Assembly (NCBI GenBank): GCA_029212785.1
Contig: JARGOG010000033.1
Span: 1-48,668, forward strand
Direction of reading: 5' to 3'
Source: Thalassobaculaceae bacterium
GTDB taxonomy: Bacteria > Pseudomonadota > Alphaproteobacteria > Thalassobaculales > Thalassobaculaceae
DNA length: 48,668 nucleotides
Both the position numbers and the translations under genes were made by a program. Of this stretch, positions 1-8,707 are shown in pieces. The notes under the pieces were generated by a model. The model worked only from the letters and a program-made list of their open reading frames with translations, did not search any database and was not told where the DNA came from. The number at the start of each line of letters is the position of its first letter. Positions within the stretch are counted from its first letter, which is position 1.

Positions 1-1614
<1,614 letters not shown>

Positions 1615-1931
1615 GGCCTCCGCGCCCAGGCGACCCGCCCAAGAGATCTGGGTCCCGGACACCCTTGCGGGGTTCGATGAGACAAGGGGAAGGCCTCACC
1701 TCTCCGGCTCATCGAATGTGCGAAAGCACAGTCCGGGACCTGGTGCCCGTTCAGAGCAAGGCGCGGTTCGCGCGCCACGCGCCTGGATGTCGATTTCGGT
1801 CAGATGTTGGGCGTGATGTCGGATGCTCCGCCCTCTGAGAGCGGCAAATCTCGTCGGCCCATCAGTCGATGTTGCAGCGTTCCCCCAGGCATGGTTGAAC
1901 GGTCGGGTCACCGAAAGTCGCCGCCTGTTCC
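1615..1931. other. Intergenic region of 317 bp, no gene seen
   Basis: Lies between metH and the following glycosyltransferase. Its ORFs are frames shared with neighbouring genes and have no recognisable protein. The left part holds the four-way-junction structure at 1651-1740. The rest (1741-1931) has no clear promoter, terminator or further repeat that I could identify. Confidence 0.6.
1651..1740 (+). repeat. Cloverleaf/four-way-junction inverted-repeat element downstream of metH
   Basis: The outer stem GGTCCCGGAC (1651-1660) pairs perfectly with GTCCGGGACC (1731-1740). Inside it are three arms: ACCC/GGGT (1661-1664/1670-1673); TCGATGAG/CTCATCGA (1674-1681/1708-1715), whose loop can pair further as GGGGA/TCTCC; and TGTGC-GAAA-GCACA (1717-1730), a perfect 5-bp hairpin with a GNRA tetraloop in the plus orientation. 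Almost no base is unpaired at the junction. It may be a 3'-UTR RNA structure or a member of a dispersed repeat family; part of it (GGGGAAGGCC) recurs next to the hairpin at 8672. Confidence 0.6.
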
Positions 1932-3494
1932 ATGCTCCGCATTCTCCTGTACGTCGATCGCCTGAGCGCTGCCGCCCTGCATCTGTGCCGGGCGCGGATC
2001 TTCCTCGCGGCGGTCGCGCTCTACTACGCCGCCGCCTGGCTGATCCGTATGGGCTTGCTGTCCGGATCCTCCGGCGACGAGGCGCAGCTTATGCTCTACG
2101 GGCAGGGCTTCGCGCTGGGTTACGATTTCGGCAATCCGCCGATCGCCGGCTGGCTGTCGGCCCTTGCGGAACGGATCTTCGGCCCGACCCTGGGGGCCGC
2201 CATCGCCATCCGCTACGGCCTGCTGGCGCTGTTCTTCGCCGCGATGCTGGCGGCGGCGCGCGAGGCGATTGCCGACCGCCGCCTGGCCGCCGCCGCCGCG
2301 CTGTCTCCGGTGGCGTTCTGGTTCCTCGGCTGGGCCTCGCTCACCGTCTACATGGACAGCCTCGCCCTGATCGCCGCCGTAGCCGCAACGGTGTGGCTGA
2401 TGCTGCGGCTGGCCCGGCGGCCGAGTACGGTCGGGTTCGCCGCCCTGCTGCCGGTCGTCGCCGTCGGGCTGCTCGGCAAGTTCAGCTACGGACCGACGCT
2501 CGTGCTGCTGGTCCTGGCCGCGCTCGCGGTGCCGCGGATGCGCGCGGTGGTGATCGACCGGCGGTTCTGGATGGCGGTCGTCGGCGGCGTGATCCTGGCC
2601 GCTCCGGCTTATGGCTACGTGATCCTGGAGATGGAAACCTGGCTCTCGGTCGCCGAGGCACGGGTGCTCGAAGGGGCGATCGCCGATACGCCACCCGAAG
2701 GACCGATGGAGCGCGGCCTGTTGGCGCTCAAGGCGGCGGTCGATTTCTCCCTGCCGTTCCTGCCGCTGTTCCTGCTGATCTTCGCCGGTGCCGTGTGGCG
2801 ACTGCGCACGCAGCCGATCCCCACGGGCCAGCATGTGGTGGTGCAGTGGCTCGGGCTCTGGCTGGTCCTCGTGCTGCTGGCCTTCGCCATCGCCATGGCC
2901 GCCGCCGGAATGGACAAGCTGCGCGAGCATTATCTGTTCGTGCTGGTCCCGCTGCCGATCCTGCTGTTCGCGCTGCTGCCGGCGGAGGGAGTGGGGTCGC
3001 GGATGGTCGGGGGATATCTCGGCCTGCTCTGCCTCCTGGCGGTGACCGCGCTCGGCGCGCTCGCGGCTCAGGCGGTGGTGCAGCCGATCGACTGCTCCAA
3101 ATGCCGGCTGGTCATGCCCTGGTCCGCCTATGCGGAGAAGCTCCGGGCGGCCGGGTTCGATGGCGGTACGATCGTCAGCTTCGACTCGCCGTCGACCGAT
3201 GCCGGACCGAACCTGCGGCGGTACCTCGATGGCACCCGGGTGTGGACCAACAAGCGCCCATTCTATTCGCCACCGCCGCTCGACGTGCCGGGCGGTTGCG
3301 TCGTGATCTGGAACGACACGCGCTATCCCGACACCATCGAGTCATTGCGCGTGGCTCCTGTCGCCGAAATTGGCGGTCCGTTGCCGGCGGACGCGGTGAT
3401 CGGACGGATTGAAACCGAGTTGGTGCTGACCGGCCGGCCGGCACCCGCCCTCGGCTATGCGCTGATCGCCGAGGGGACCGGCGGTTGCCGGTAG
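1932..3494 (+). CDS. PMT/ArnT-type membrane glycosyltransferase (GT-C fold)
   Basis: A 520-residue polytopic membrane protein of the dolichyl-phosphate-mannose mannosyltransferase/ArnT class (PMT_2), which moves sugars from polyprenyl-phosphate donors onto lipid or protein at the periplasmic face. After the first hydrophobic segment it has the acidic loop SGSSGDEAQLMLYGQGFALG with the family GDEAQ motif, then the NPPIAGW motif. About ten more hydrophobic stretches follow up to residue 390. The C-terminal 130 residues are a soluble periplasmic-type domain. The ATG at 1932 has no strong ribosome site. The last 40 bp overlap the 3' end of the convergent amidotransferase gene. Acceptor and donor are unknown. 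A second member of the class lies at 8708-10225. Confidence 0.85.
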   Translation: MLRILLYVDRLSAAALHLCRARIFLAAVALYYAAAWLIRMGLLSGSSGDEAQLMLYGQGFALGYDFGNPPIAGWLSALAERIFGPTLGAAIAIRYGLLALFFAAMLAAAREAIADRRLAAAAALSPVAFWFLGWASLTVYMDSLALIAAVAATVWLMLRLARRPSTVGFAALLPVVAVGLLGKFSYGPTLVLLVLAALAVPRMRAVVIDRRFWMAVVGGVILAAPAYGYVILEMETWLSVAEARVLEGAIADTPPEGPMERGLLALKAAVDFSLPFLPLFLLIFAGAVWRLRTQPIPTGQHVVVQWLGLWLVLVLLAFAIAMAAAGMDKLREHYLFVLVPLPILLFALLPAEGVGSRMVGGYLGLLCLLAVTALGALAAQAVVQPIDCSKCRLVMPWSAYAEKLRAAGFDGGTIVSFDSPSTDAGPNLRRYLDGTRVWTNKRPFYSPPPLDVPGGCVVIWNDTRYPDTIESLRVAPVAEIGGPLPADAVIGRIETELVLTGRPAPALGYALIAEGTGGCR

Positions 3495-4159
3495 TCGCGC
3501 TGGCGTGCGGCTTCGACCAGGGACGAAAAGACGGAGCGGTGCCGACTGCTCCAGGGCAGCAGCTCCGGGTGCCACTGCACGCCGAGCCGCATCGGCCCCT
3601 CGGTTGTCTCGACCGACTGCACGAATCCGGCCTGCTCCCGCGCGGCGACCACCAGGCCGCTTCCGACCCTATCGACCGCCTGGTGGTGCAGGGCATTGAC
3701 CTTGAGGGGGGCGGGGCCGGCGACGCGGGCCAGCAGGGTCTGCCCGGTGATCTCCACCATCTTGCAGGGCAGAACCGAGCGCTTGTTGCGGTAACCGGGC
3801 TTGGCGGCGACGATATCGTTGAGCAGGCTCCCGCCGCGATGCACGTTCAGCAGTTGCATGCCGCGGCAGATGCCGAGAATCGGTGCGCCCTGCGTATCGG
3901 CCCAGTTGATCCCGGCCAGTTCCAGCGCGTCGCGGGCCGGGTCGTAGGGCCACTCGTCGCTGGTATCGATACCGTATAGCCGGGCCTCGATATCCACGCC
4001 GCCGCCGATGATCAGACCGTCGAGCCCATCGAAACTCTCGCGGATACCGGGGCCGATGGTCACCGGCCAGCCGCCGGCGAGCAGCACGTTGAACGCGTTC
4101 GCAAGCCGCATCGCCCGGCCTTTGCGCTTGCCGGTCGTGATCCCGATGCGCGGTCGCAT
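3455..4159 (-). CDS. Class I glutamine amidotransferase / gamma-glutamyl hydrolase family (PuuD-like)
   Basis: A 234-residue peptidase C26-type protein. The nucleophile is Cys98 in GICRGMQLLN, and the His197/Glu199 pair lies in GVQWHPE. The oxyanion region IIGGGVDIEARLYG (residues 50-63) is typical of PuuD-type enzymes that cleave or transfer gamma-glutamyl amides. The start at 4159 is chosen over the longer frame (4270) because its ATG overlaps the stop of the amidoligase gene (TGATG), giving translational coupling, and homology begins with MRPRIGITTG. Pairing of an amidoligase with a C26 enzyme is a known neighbourhood theme for the COOH-NH2 ligase superfamily. The substrate here is unknown. 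The C-terminal end overlaps the convergent glycosyltransferase gene by 40 bp. Confidence 0.9.
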   Translation of the reverse strand: MRPRIGITTGKRKGRAMRLANAFNVLLAGGWPVTIGPGIRESFDGLDGLIIGGGVDIEARLYGIDTSDEWPYDPARDALELAGINWADTQGAPILGICRGMQLLNVHRGGSLLNDIVAAKPGYRNKRSVLPCKMVEITGQTLLARVAGPAPLKVNALHHQAVDRVGSGLVVAAREQAGFVQSVETTEGPMRLGVQWHPELLPWSSRHRSVFSSLVEAARQRDYRQPPVPSAISA

Positions 4160-5076
4160 CAGATGCGTTCCAGCCAAGGTCGGGCGCGGTCCTGAGCCCA
4201 ATGATCGATCCGCTCGCGCAGGCGCAACTCGTCGGTGGCGAGCGCCTCGACGGACAGCCACCTCTCCCATTCATGGGAGATCGACCAGGACGGATTCTCC
4301 AGATCCGCGTTCGGCAGACGCCAGTGGAAGGTCGGACGACTGGAGATCTTCTGATCCGTCAAGCGGCTGCGCACCCGGTCGCCGTCGATATGGGCGAACA
4401 CCGGCAGCATGTCGAGTTCCCGGTTTCGGGTCGGATTGAAGGTGATGTAGTCGTCGATCAGCCCGCTCATGTTCGGATCATAGTCCGTCCGCAGCAGGTG
4501 GCGTAGGTAATCGTCGCCGAAGGTGGCGACGAAGGGCAGGATCGACCGCGTGAAGTCGACCTGGATCTCCTCGCGCAGGGTCGGCGACATCAGGACATAG
4601 GCCTGCAGGACCTGGCGCAGGCTGCGCATGTTCAGATCGCCATCCCACAATTCCGGGTTCAGGTGCAGGCCGAAGCCGTTCAGCAGACCGGCCCGTGTCC
4701 CTTTCGCGCCGTTGGCGGCCAGCGCGCGGACCAGCTTGTCCAGTTCGACGATCCGTTCACCGTCCAGGGGCGGGGCGACGACCTCGGTCGGCACCACGTC
4801 ACGGCCGAGCTCGGCGAGGACTTCCTTGGTCTGATCGATGATCCCGCCGTCGTCGCTCGCCTTCTGCATCCACGTCCAGTCGAGTTCGACCGACACGTCG
4901 CCGATCTCGGTATCGCGGACGGTTGCGGTATGCGGCCCCGACCGGTCGACGGTGCCGCCGAACCGATCGCAGATGATCCGGGCGGTCTCGATGGTGCCGA
5001 TGCCGCCGAATTCGATCTCGACACCGACTTTGCGGCCGGCGTTGCGGCCAAGGGCCGAGGGGGGATGGTCAGACAT
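4159..5076 (-). CDS. Putative amidoligase (COOH-NH2 ligase superfamily, Amidoligase_2)
   Basis: A 305-residue cytoplasmic enzyme of the glutamine-synthetase/gamma-glutamylcysteine-synthetase fold, predicted to form an amide bond between a carboxylate and an amine with ATP. Supporting motifs are the N-terminal metal-binding strand VGVEIEFGG (residues 17-25), the paired acidic strand DVSVELDWTW, the TEVVAPPL segment, and GFGLHLNPEL, which supplies the conserved His. It is the first gene of a two-gene operon with the C26 amidotransferase, coupled by TGATG. The pair may make and edit a small peptide or modify a cell-surface or protein carboxylate; nothing in the sequence names the substrate. No ribosome site precedes the ATG; a TTGACA promoter sits so that transcription would begin at the start codon. 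Confidence 0.85.
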   Translation of the reverse strand: MSDHPPSALGRNAGRKVGVEIEFGGIGTIETARIICDRFGGTVDRSGPHTATVRDTEIGDVSVELDWTWMQKASDDGGIIDQTKEVLAELGRDVVPTEVVAPPLDGERIVELDKLVRALAANGAKGTRAGLLNGFGLHLNPELWDGDLNMRSLRQVLQAYVLMSPTLREEIQVDFTRSILPFVATFGDDYLRHLLRTDYDPNMSGLIDDYITFNPTRNRELDMLPVFAHIDGDRVRSRLTDQKISSRPTFHWRLPNADLENPSWSISHEWERWLSVEALATDELRLRERIDHWAQDRARPWLERI

Positions 5077-5082
5077 AGCTGG

Positions 5083-5110
5083 GAGATATGGTCTGAGCCT
5101 TTCATGTCAA
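5083..5110 (-). promoter_or_regulatory. Predicted sigma70 promoter of the amidoligase operon (leaderless)
   Basis: On the minus strand the -35 is a perfect TTGACA (5110-5105). After a 16-bp spacer comes TATCTC (5088-5083), then six bases CCAGCT and the ATG at 5076. Initiation about seven bases after the -10 would fall on the A of the start codon, and no Shine-Dalgarno sequence is present. Confidence 0.5.
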
Positions 5111-5148
5111 CCGCATGGTCCTTGCGTGACAGGGTTTTGCGGCCGGGT

Positions 5149-5177
5149 TTGACAGGCTACCGGCCGCGCGCTACCGC
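5149..5177 (+). promoter_or_regulatory. Predicted sigma70 promoter of cydDC (leaderless)
   Basis: Perfect TTGACA (5149-5154), a 17-bp spacer and TACCGC (5172-5177), followed by seven bases to the ATG at 5185. The -10 is weak. Initiation would be at or one base before the start codon, which fits the absence of a Shine-Dalgarno sequence. The arrangement mirrors the divergent amidoligase promoter. Confidence 0.4.
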
Positions 5178-5184
5178 AACGGCA

Positions 5185-6939
5185 ATGGCTGAGATCCCTG
5201 TCCCCGTCGCCGCCCCCGCTGCCGGCGTGTCGTCCCCCACCGCTGCGCCCGATCGGGCGGCAGACCGCCACCGTATGGTCTGGCTGAAGCGGCTCGGACG
5301 CGGCCAGGCGGTCGCACTGGCGACGATGATCGGTGCCGGACTGCTTTCCGCCGCCGCCGCGGTGGGCCAGGCCTGGGTGATCGCCGGCCTGATCGCCGAT
5401 GCGATCGGCGGCGCGGCGCTGGATGCTCTGTGGACACCGGCGTTGGCTGCACTTGGACTGATCGTCCTGCGGGGCGTGCTCTCCGTCCTTTCCGAGGTCG
5501 CCGGCGCCACCGCTGCCCACCGGATCAAGCGGGCGGTGCGCGGGCATGTCCTGTCGGCGCTGACGGCGCTTGGCCCGGCCTGGTTCGACCTGCGGGCCAG
5601 CGGCGCGGTCACCGCCACGGCGGTCGATCAGGTCGAGGCCCTGGACGGGTTCGTCTCACGCTTCTATCCGGCCCAGATCCTCGCCGGGCTGGTGCCGGTG
5701 GCGCTGCTGGTGCCGGTTTTTCTGGTCGACCCGCCGTCCGGGTGGATGCTGCTGGCGGCGGGGGCGCTCACGCCGGTGATCATGGCGGCCGTTGGCTGGC
5801 GCACGGGCGTACATGCCCGGTCGCAGATCACGACCATGAAGCGCGCCAACGGGTATTTCCTCGACCGTCTCCAGGGCCTCGTGACGCTGAAGCTGTTCGG
5901 AGAGATCGGGCGGGAGCGGGCGCGCATGCGGGCGGTTTCGGACGACCTGCGCCGGCGCACCATGGGGGTGCTGCGCTTCGCCTTCCTGTCGGCGACGGCG
6001 CTGGAGCTGCTGTCGTCGTTCGCCCTGGCACTGGTGGCGGTGCATTTGGCGGGCGGCCTGTTACGGGACGATGGCATGGCGCTCGCCGAAGGGCTGTTCC
6101 TGCTGATCCTGGTGCCGGAGATCTTCCAGCCGCTCCGCCGCCTCGGAACCCACTATCACGACAAGGCGTCCGCGGTCGCCGCGTCCGAGGCGATCCTGGA
6201 GATTCTCGATGCGGCCGGGGCACTGCCGGCGGAAGCCGCGCCGCTGGCGATCGAAGCGGCGCCGGGCGTGACATTCGACGGTGTGTCGCTCGCCTATCCA
6301 GGCGGGCGACGGGCGGCGCTGGACGGTGTCACCTTCGAGGTCGCCCCCGGTGAGGTCGTCGCCCTGGTCGGGGAGAGCGGGTCGGGGAAGTCGACGCTGC
6401 TTTCGATCCTGCTCGGACTGCGGCGCCCGACCGCCGGAGAGGTCCAGGTGAACGGCGTGCCGGTCACCGGTCGGGCCCTGGTGCCGTCGCTGGCCTGGGC
6501 CGGACAGCGGGTGCGGATCCTGTCGGCACCCCTGCGGGACAACCTGACACTGGGCGGCTGCGATGCGGATGACGACAGGATTGCCGATGCCATCACCGCG
6601 GCCGCTCTCGGTCCGGTCATTGGTCGGCTGCCCGGTGGGCTCGACACGATGGTCGGCGAGGGCGGACGGATGCTCTCGGGCGGCGAGGCCCGGCGGGTGG
6701 CGCTGGCCCGCGCCCTTGTCCGCGACGCGCCGCTTGTGCTGCTCGACGAGCCGACGGCCGATCTCGACCGGGACAGCGAGGCGGCGGTGCTGTCGGCGCT
6801 GCGGGCTCTGGCGGCGGGCCGCACGGTGATCGTCGCCACCCATTCGCCGGCGGTGGTCGCCATGGCCGACCGGCTCGTCCGGCTGGAGCAGGGCGTGGTC
6901 GTCGAGAACCGGCCCGCGGACGGTCATCCGGATGACTGA
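5185..6939 (+). CDS. cydD: Thiol reductant ABC exporter, CydD subunit
   Basis: One half of the heterodimeric ABC transporter CydDC, which exports cysteine and glutathione to the periplasm and is needed for assembly of cytochrome bd oxidase. The 584 residues are near the usual length. An N-terminal membrane domain of about six helices (residues 45-320) precedes the nucleotide-binding domain with Walker A GESGSGKST (about 396-404), signature LSGGEARRVALARAL (about 497) and Walker B LVLLDEPTADLD. The start at 5185 is chosen because the in-frame sequence upstream is not protein-like and runs into the divergent promoter region; ATG 5104 is an alternative. It overlaps cydC by 8 bp. The cydAB genes are not in this window. 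Confidence 0.9.
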   Translation: MAEIPVPVAAPAAGVSSPTAAPDRAADRHRMVWLKRLGRGQAVALATMIGAGLLSAAAAVGQAWVIAGLIADAIGGAALDALWTPALAALGLIVLRGVLSVLSEVAGATAAHRIKRAVRGHVLSALTALGPAWFDLRASGAVTATAVDQVEALDGFVSRFYPAQILAGLVPVALLVPVFLVDPPSGWMLLAAGALTPVIMAAVGWRTGVHARSQITTMKRANGYFLDRLQGLVTLKLFGEIGRERARMRAVSDDLRRRTMGVLRFAFLSATALELLSSFALALVAVHLAGGLLRDDGMALAEGLFLLILVPEIFQPLRRLGTHYHDKASAVAASEAILEILDAAGALPAEAAPLAIEAAPGVTFDGVSLAYPGGRRAALDGVTFEVAPGEVVALVGESGSGKSTLLSILLGLRRPTAGEVQVNGVPVTGRALVPSLAWAGQRVRILSAPLRDNLTLGGCDADDDRIADAITAAALGPVIGRLPGGLDTMVGEGGRMLSGGEARRVALARALVRDAPLVLLDEPTADLDRDSEAAVLSALRALAAGRTVIVATHSPAVVAMADRLVRLEQGVVVENRPADGHPDD

Positions 6940-8572
6940 CCTTCTCTACTTTCTGCGGCTGACGGCCGGCCGGGTCGGATGGATGCTGCTCGGCACGGCG
7001 TTGGCGGTGCTGGTCGTTGGCCTCGGGCTCGCCTTGCTTGGTCTGGCGGGGGCGGTAGCCGTCGGCGTTCTCGCCGGCAGCGCCTGGCTGCTGCGTCCGG
7101 TGGCGCTCGGCCGGTCGGCGGCGCGGTACTTCGAGAAACTGACGACCCATGAGGCGACGTTCCGCATTTTGGCGGATATCCGGCTCTGGTTCTTCGACCG
7201 GATCGCCCCGCTGGTGCCGGGGCGGGTCGGGGGATTGCGGGCAGGCGACCTGCTCTCGCGGCTGGTCGGCGATGTCGATGCGTTGGACGGTCTTTACATC
7301 CAGTTGCTGACACCGAGCGTCGTCGCGCTGATCGCGGCGTTCGCGCTGGCTTTCATCCTCGGCGCCGCGGCACCGCTGGTGGCGATCGCCGTGCTGGCGA
7401 TCCTGGCGCTGGCCGGGCTCGGCGTGCCGGTCCTGACCGAGCGCGCCGGCCGATCCGCCGGCCGGTGTCAGGTGCAGCGGGCGAGCGACCTGCGCCAGCA
7501 GGTGATCGACCTCACCCAGGGTCTGACCGACCTGATCGCCAACGACGCGGTCGGCTCCGCGCTCGCCGAGGCCGATCGGGCATCCGATCGCTACGGCGTG
7601 ATCATCCGGCGCCAGGCGCTGGTCGCCGCGATCGGAGCGGCGGCGACCCAGGTCCTGACCCAGGCGGCCTTGGTTTGCGTGCTGCTGGTCGGTGTCGGGA
7701 TGGGGGCAGGGGGAAGCGGCGCCGAAGGCGGCGTGGGACCGATCCTCGCCATCGGCGCCTTCGTCACGCTGGCGGCGTTCGAAGCGGTGGCGCCGCTGCC
7801 GCTCGCCTACCAGATGCTGGGCCGGACCCGCGCCGCGAGCCGGCGCCTGCGTGAGGTGGCGGAGATGCGCCCCGCCGTCTGCGACCCGTCGCGGGCGGCG
7901 GCCGTCCCGGTGGAGACGGATATCCGGATCGAGGCGGTCCGCTTCACCTATCCCAATGGCGACGCGCCGGCCCTGAACGGCATCGATCTGACGGTCGCGG
8001 CGGGAGAGAAGGTGGCGATCGTCGGTCCTTCCGGATCCGGCAAGTCGACGCTGCTCGCCCTGTTGCTGCGGTTCCATGATCCCGATGCCGGGGCTGTGCG
8101 GATCGGTGGTGCAGATCTGCGCGACCTCGCCCAGGACGCCCACCACGCCCGCCTCGGCGTGTTGTCCCAGGGCACGTCGATTCTGGCCGGCACCCTGCGG
8201 GACAATCTGCTGCTCGGCGCGCCCGGCGCCGGCGGAGAGGCGGTGGCGGACGCTCTACGGATCGCCGGGCTGGAGCGGTTCGCCGCCGAGCTTCCCGAAG
8301 GATTGGACACCTGGCTCGGCGAGGCGGGGGTGGCGGTGTCCGGCGGCGAGGCCCGGCGCATCGCGCTGGCCCGGGTGATCCTGCGCGCCGCGCCGATCCT
8401 GCTGCTGGACGAGCCGACCGAGGGTCTGGACGCCGATACCGAGCGTGCGGTGCTCAAGGCGCTGGAGGCGGTGATGGTCGGCAGGACTGTCGTGATGATC
8501 ACCCATCGCCCGGCGGTGGCCGAGGCGATGGAGCGGGTGGTCCGCATCGAGGGTGGAAGGCTTTTCGAATAG
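6932..8572 (+). CDS. cydC: Thiol reductant ABC exporter, CydC subunit
   Basis: Partner half-transporter of CydD, 546 residues. The N-terminal membrane domain opens with two hydrophobic helices and the conserved segment GRSAARYFEKLTTHEATFR, typical of CydC. The nucleotide-binding domain has Walker A GPSGSGKST (about residue 365), signature VSGGEARRIALARV (about 469), Walker B ILLLDEPTEGLD and the H-loop MITHRP. The ATG lies within the end of cydD (8-bp overlap), so the two are cotranslated at about equal levels. Order and length are standard. A G+C-rich hairpin repeat region follows, converging on the next gene. Confidence 0.93.
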   Translation: MTDLLYFLRLTAGRVGWMLLGTALAVLVVGLGLALLGLAGAVAVGVLAGSAWLLRPVALGRSAARYFEKLTTHEATFRILADIRLWFFDRIAPLVPGRVGGLRAGDLLSRLVGDVDALDGLYIQLLTPSVVALIAAFALAFILGAAAPLVAIAVLAILALAGLGVPVLTERAGRSAGRCQVQRASDLRQQVIDLTQGLTDLIANDAVGSALAEADRASDRYGVIIRRQALVAAIGAAATQVLTQAALVCVLLVGVGMGAGGSGAEGGVGPILAIGAFVTLAAFEAVAPLPLAYQMLGRTRAASRRLREVAEMRPAVCDPSRAAAVPVETDIRIEAVRFTYPNGDAPALNGIDLTVAAGEKVAIVGPSGSGKSTLLALLLRFHDPDAGAVRIGGADLRDLAQDAHHARLGVLSQGTSILAGTLRDNLLLGAPGAGGEAVADALRIAGLERFAAELPEGLDTWLGEAGVAVSGGEARRIALARVILRAAPILLLDEPTEGLDADTERAVLKALEAVMVGRTVVMITHRPAVAEAMERVVRIEGGRLFE

Positions 8573-8587
8573 GGCCCGGTCTTTTTT

Positions 8588-8602
8588 CCGGCCTTGCGCC
8601 GG
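8588..8602. repeat. Short hairpin repeat, copy 1 (CCGGC-N5-GCCGG)
   Basis: CCGGC-CTTGC-GCCGG, extendable by a T.G pair to 6 bp, between the convergent cydC and glycosyltransferase genes. A T-run (8582-8587) precedes the hairpin on the plus strand, so it does not have the form of an intrinsic terminator for cydC. Same 6-bp stem and 5-nt loop as the other copies. Confidence 0.6.
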
Positions 8603-8671
8603 GACCCAGGGCGATGCTTGCCGGGAGGGCGGAGAGAAGTCGGAGACGCGCCAATCGCTCTTATTCCGGGC

Positions 8672-8688
8672 CCCGGCTCGAGGCCGGG
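8672..8688. repeat. Short hairpin repeat, copy 2 (CCCGGC-TCGAG-GCCGGG)
   Basis: Perfect 6-bp stem with a 5-nt loop in the same convergent gap as copy 1. It is followed by GAAGAGGGGGAAGGCC, a tail that partly recurs after the copy at 18288 and inside the element at 1651-1740. Confidence 0.65.
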
Positions 8689-8707
8689 AAGAGGGGGAAG
8701 GCCGTCC

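Noticed and set aside
1651-1740. Cobalamin or SAM riboswitch near metH
   Set aside because: The element follows metH and precedes an unrelated gene; no B12 box or SAM-type core is visible on either strand.
1823-3412. 529-codon frame overlapping the first glycosyltransferase on the same strand
   Set aside because: Out of frame with the GDEAQ-containing membrane protein and rich in Arg/Gly/Ala without hydrophobic segments.
4663-5184. N-terminal extension of CydD
   Set aside because: It runs antisense through the amidoligase gene; conserved CydD sequence begins after 5185.
6617-8146. 509-codon open frame antisense to cydC and the end of cydD
   Set aside because: Composition is Arg/Gln/His/Pro-rich as expected for the reverse frame of G+C-rich genes; the sense strand encodes well-formed ABC transporter domains.
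8582-8602. Intrinsic terminator for cydC
   Set aside because: The T-run comes before the hairpin on the plus strand, the wrong order for termination of cydC.
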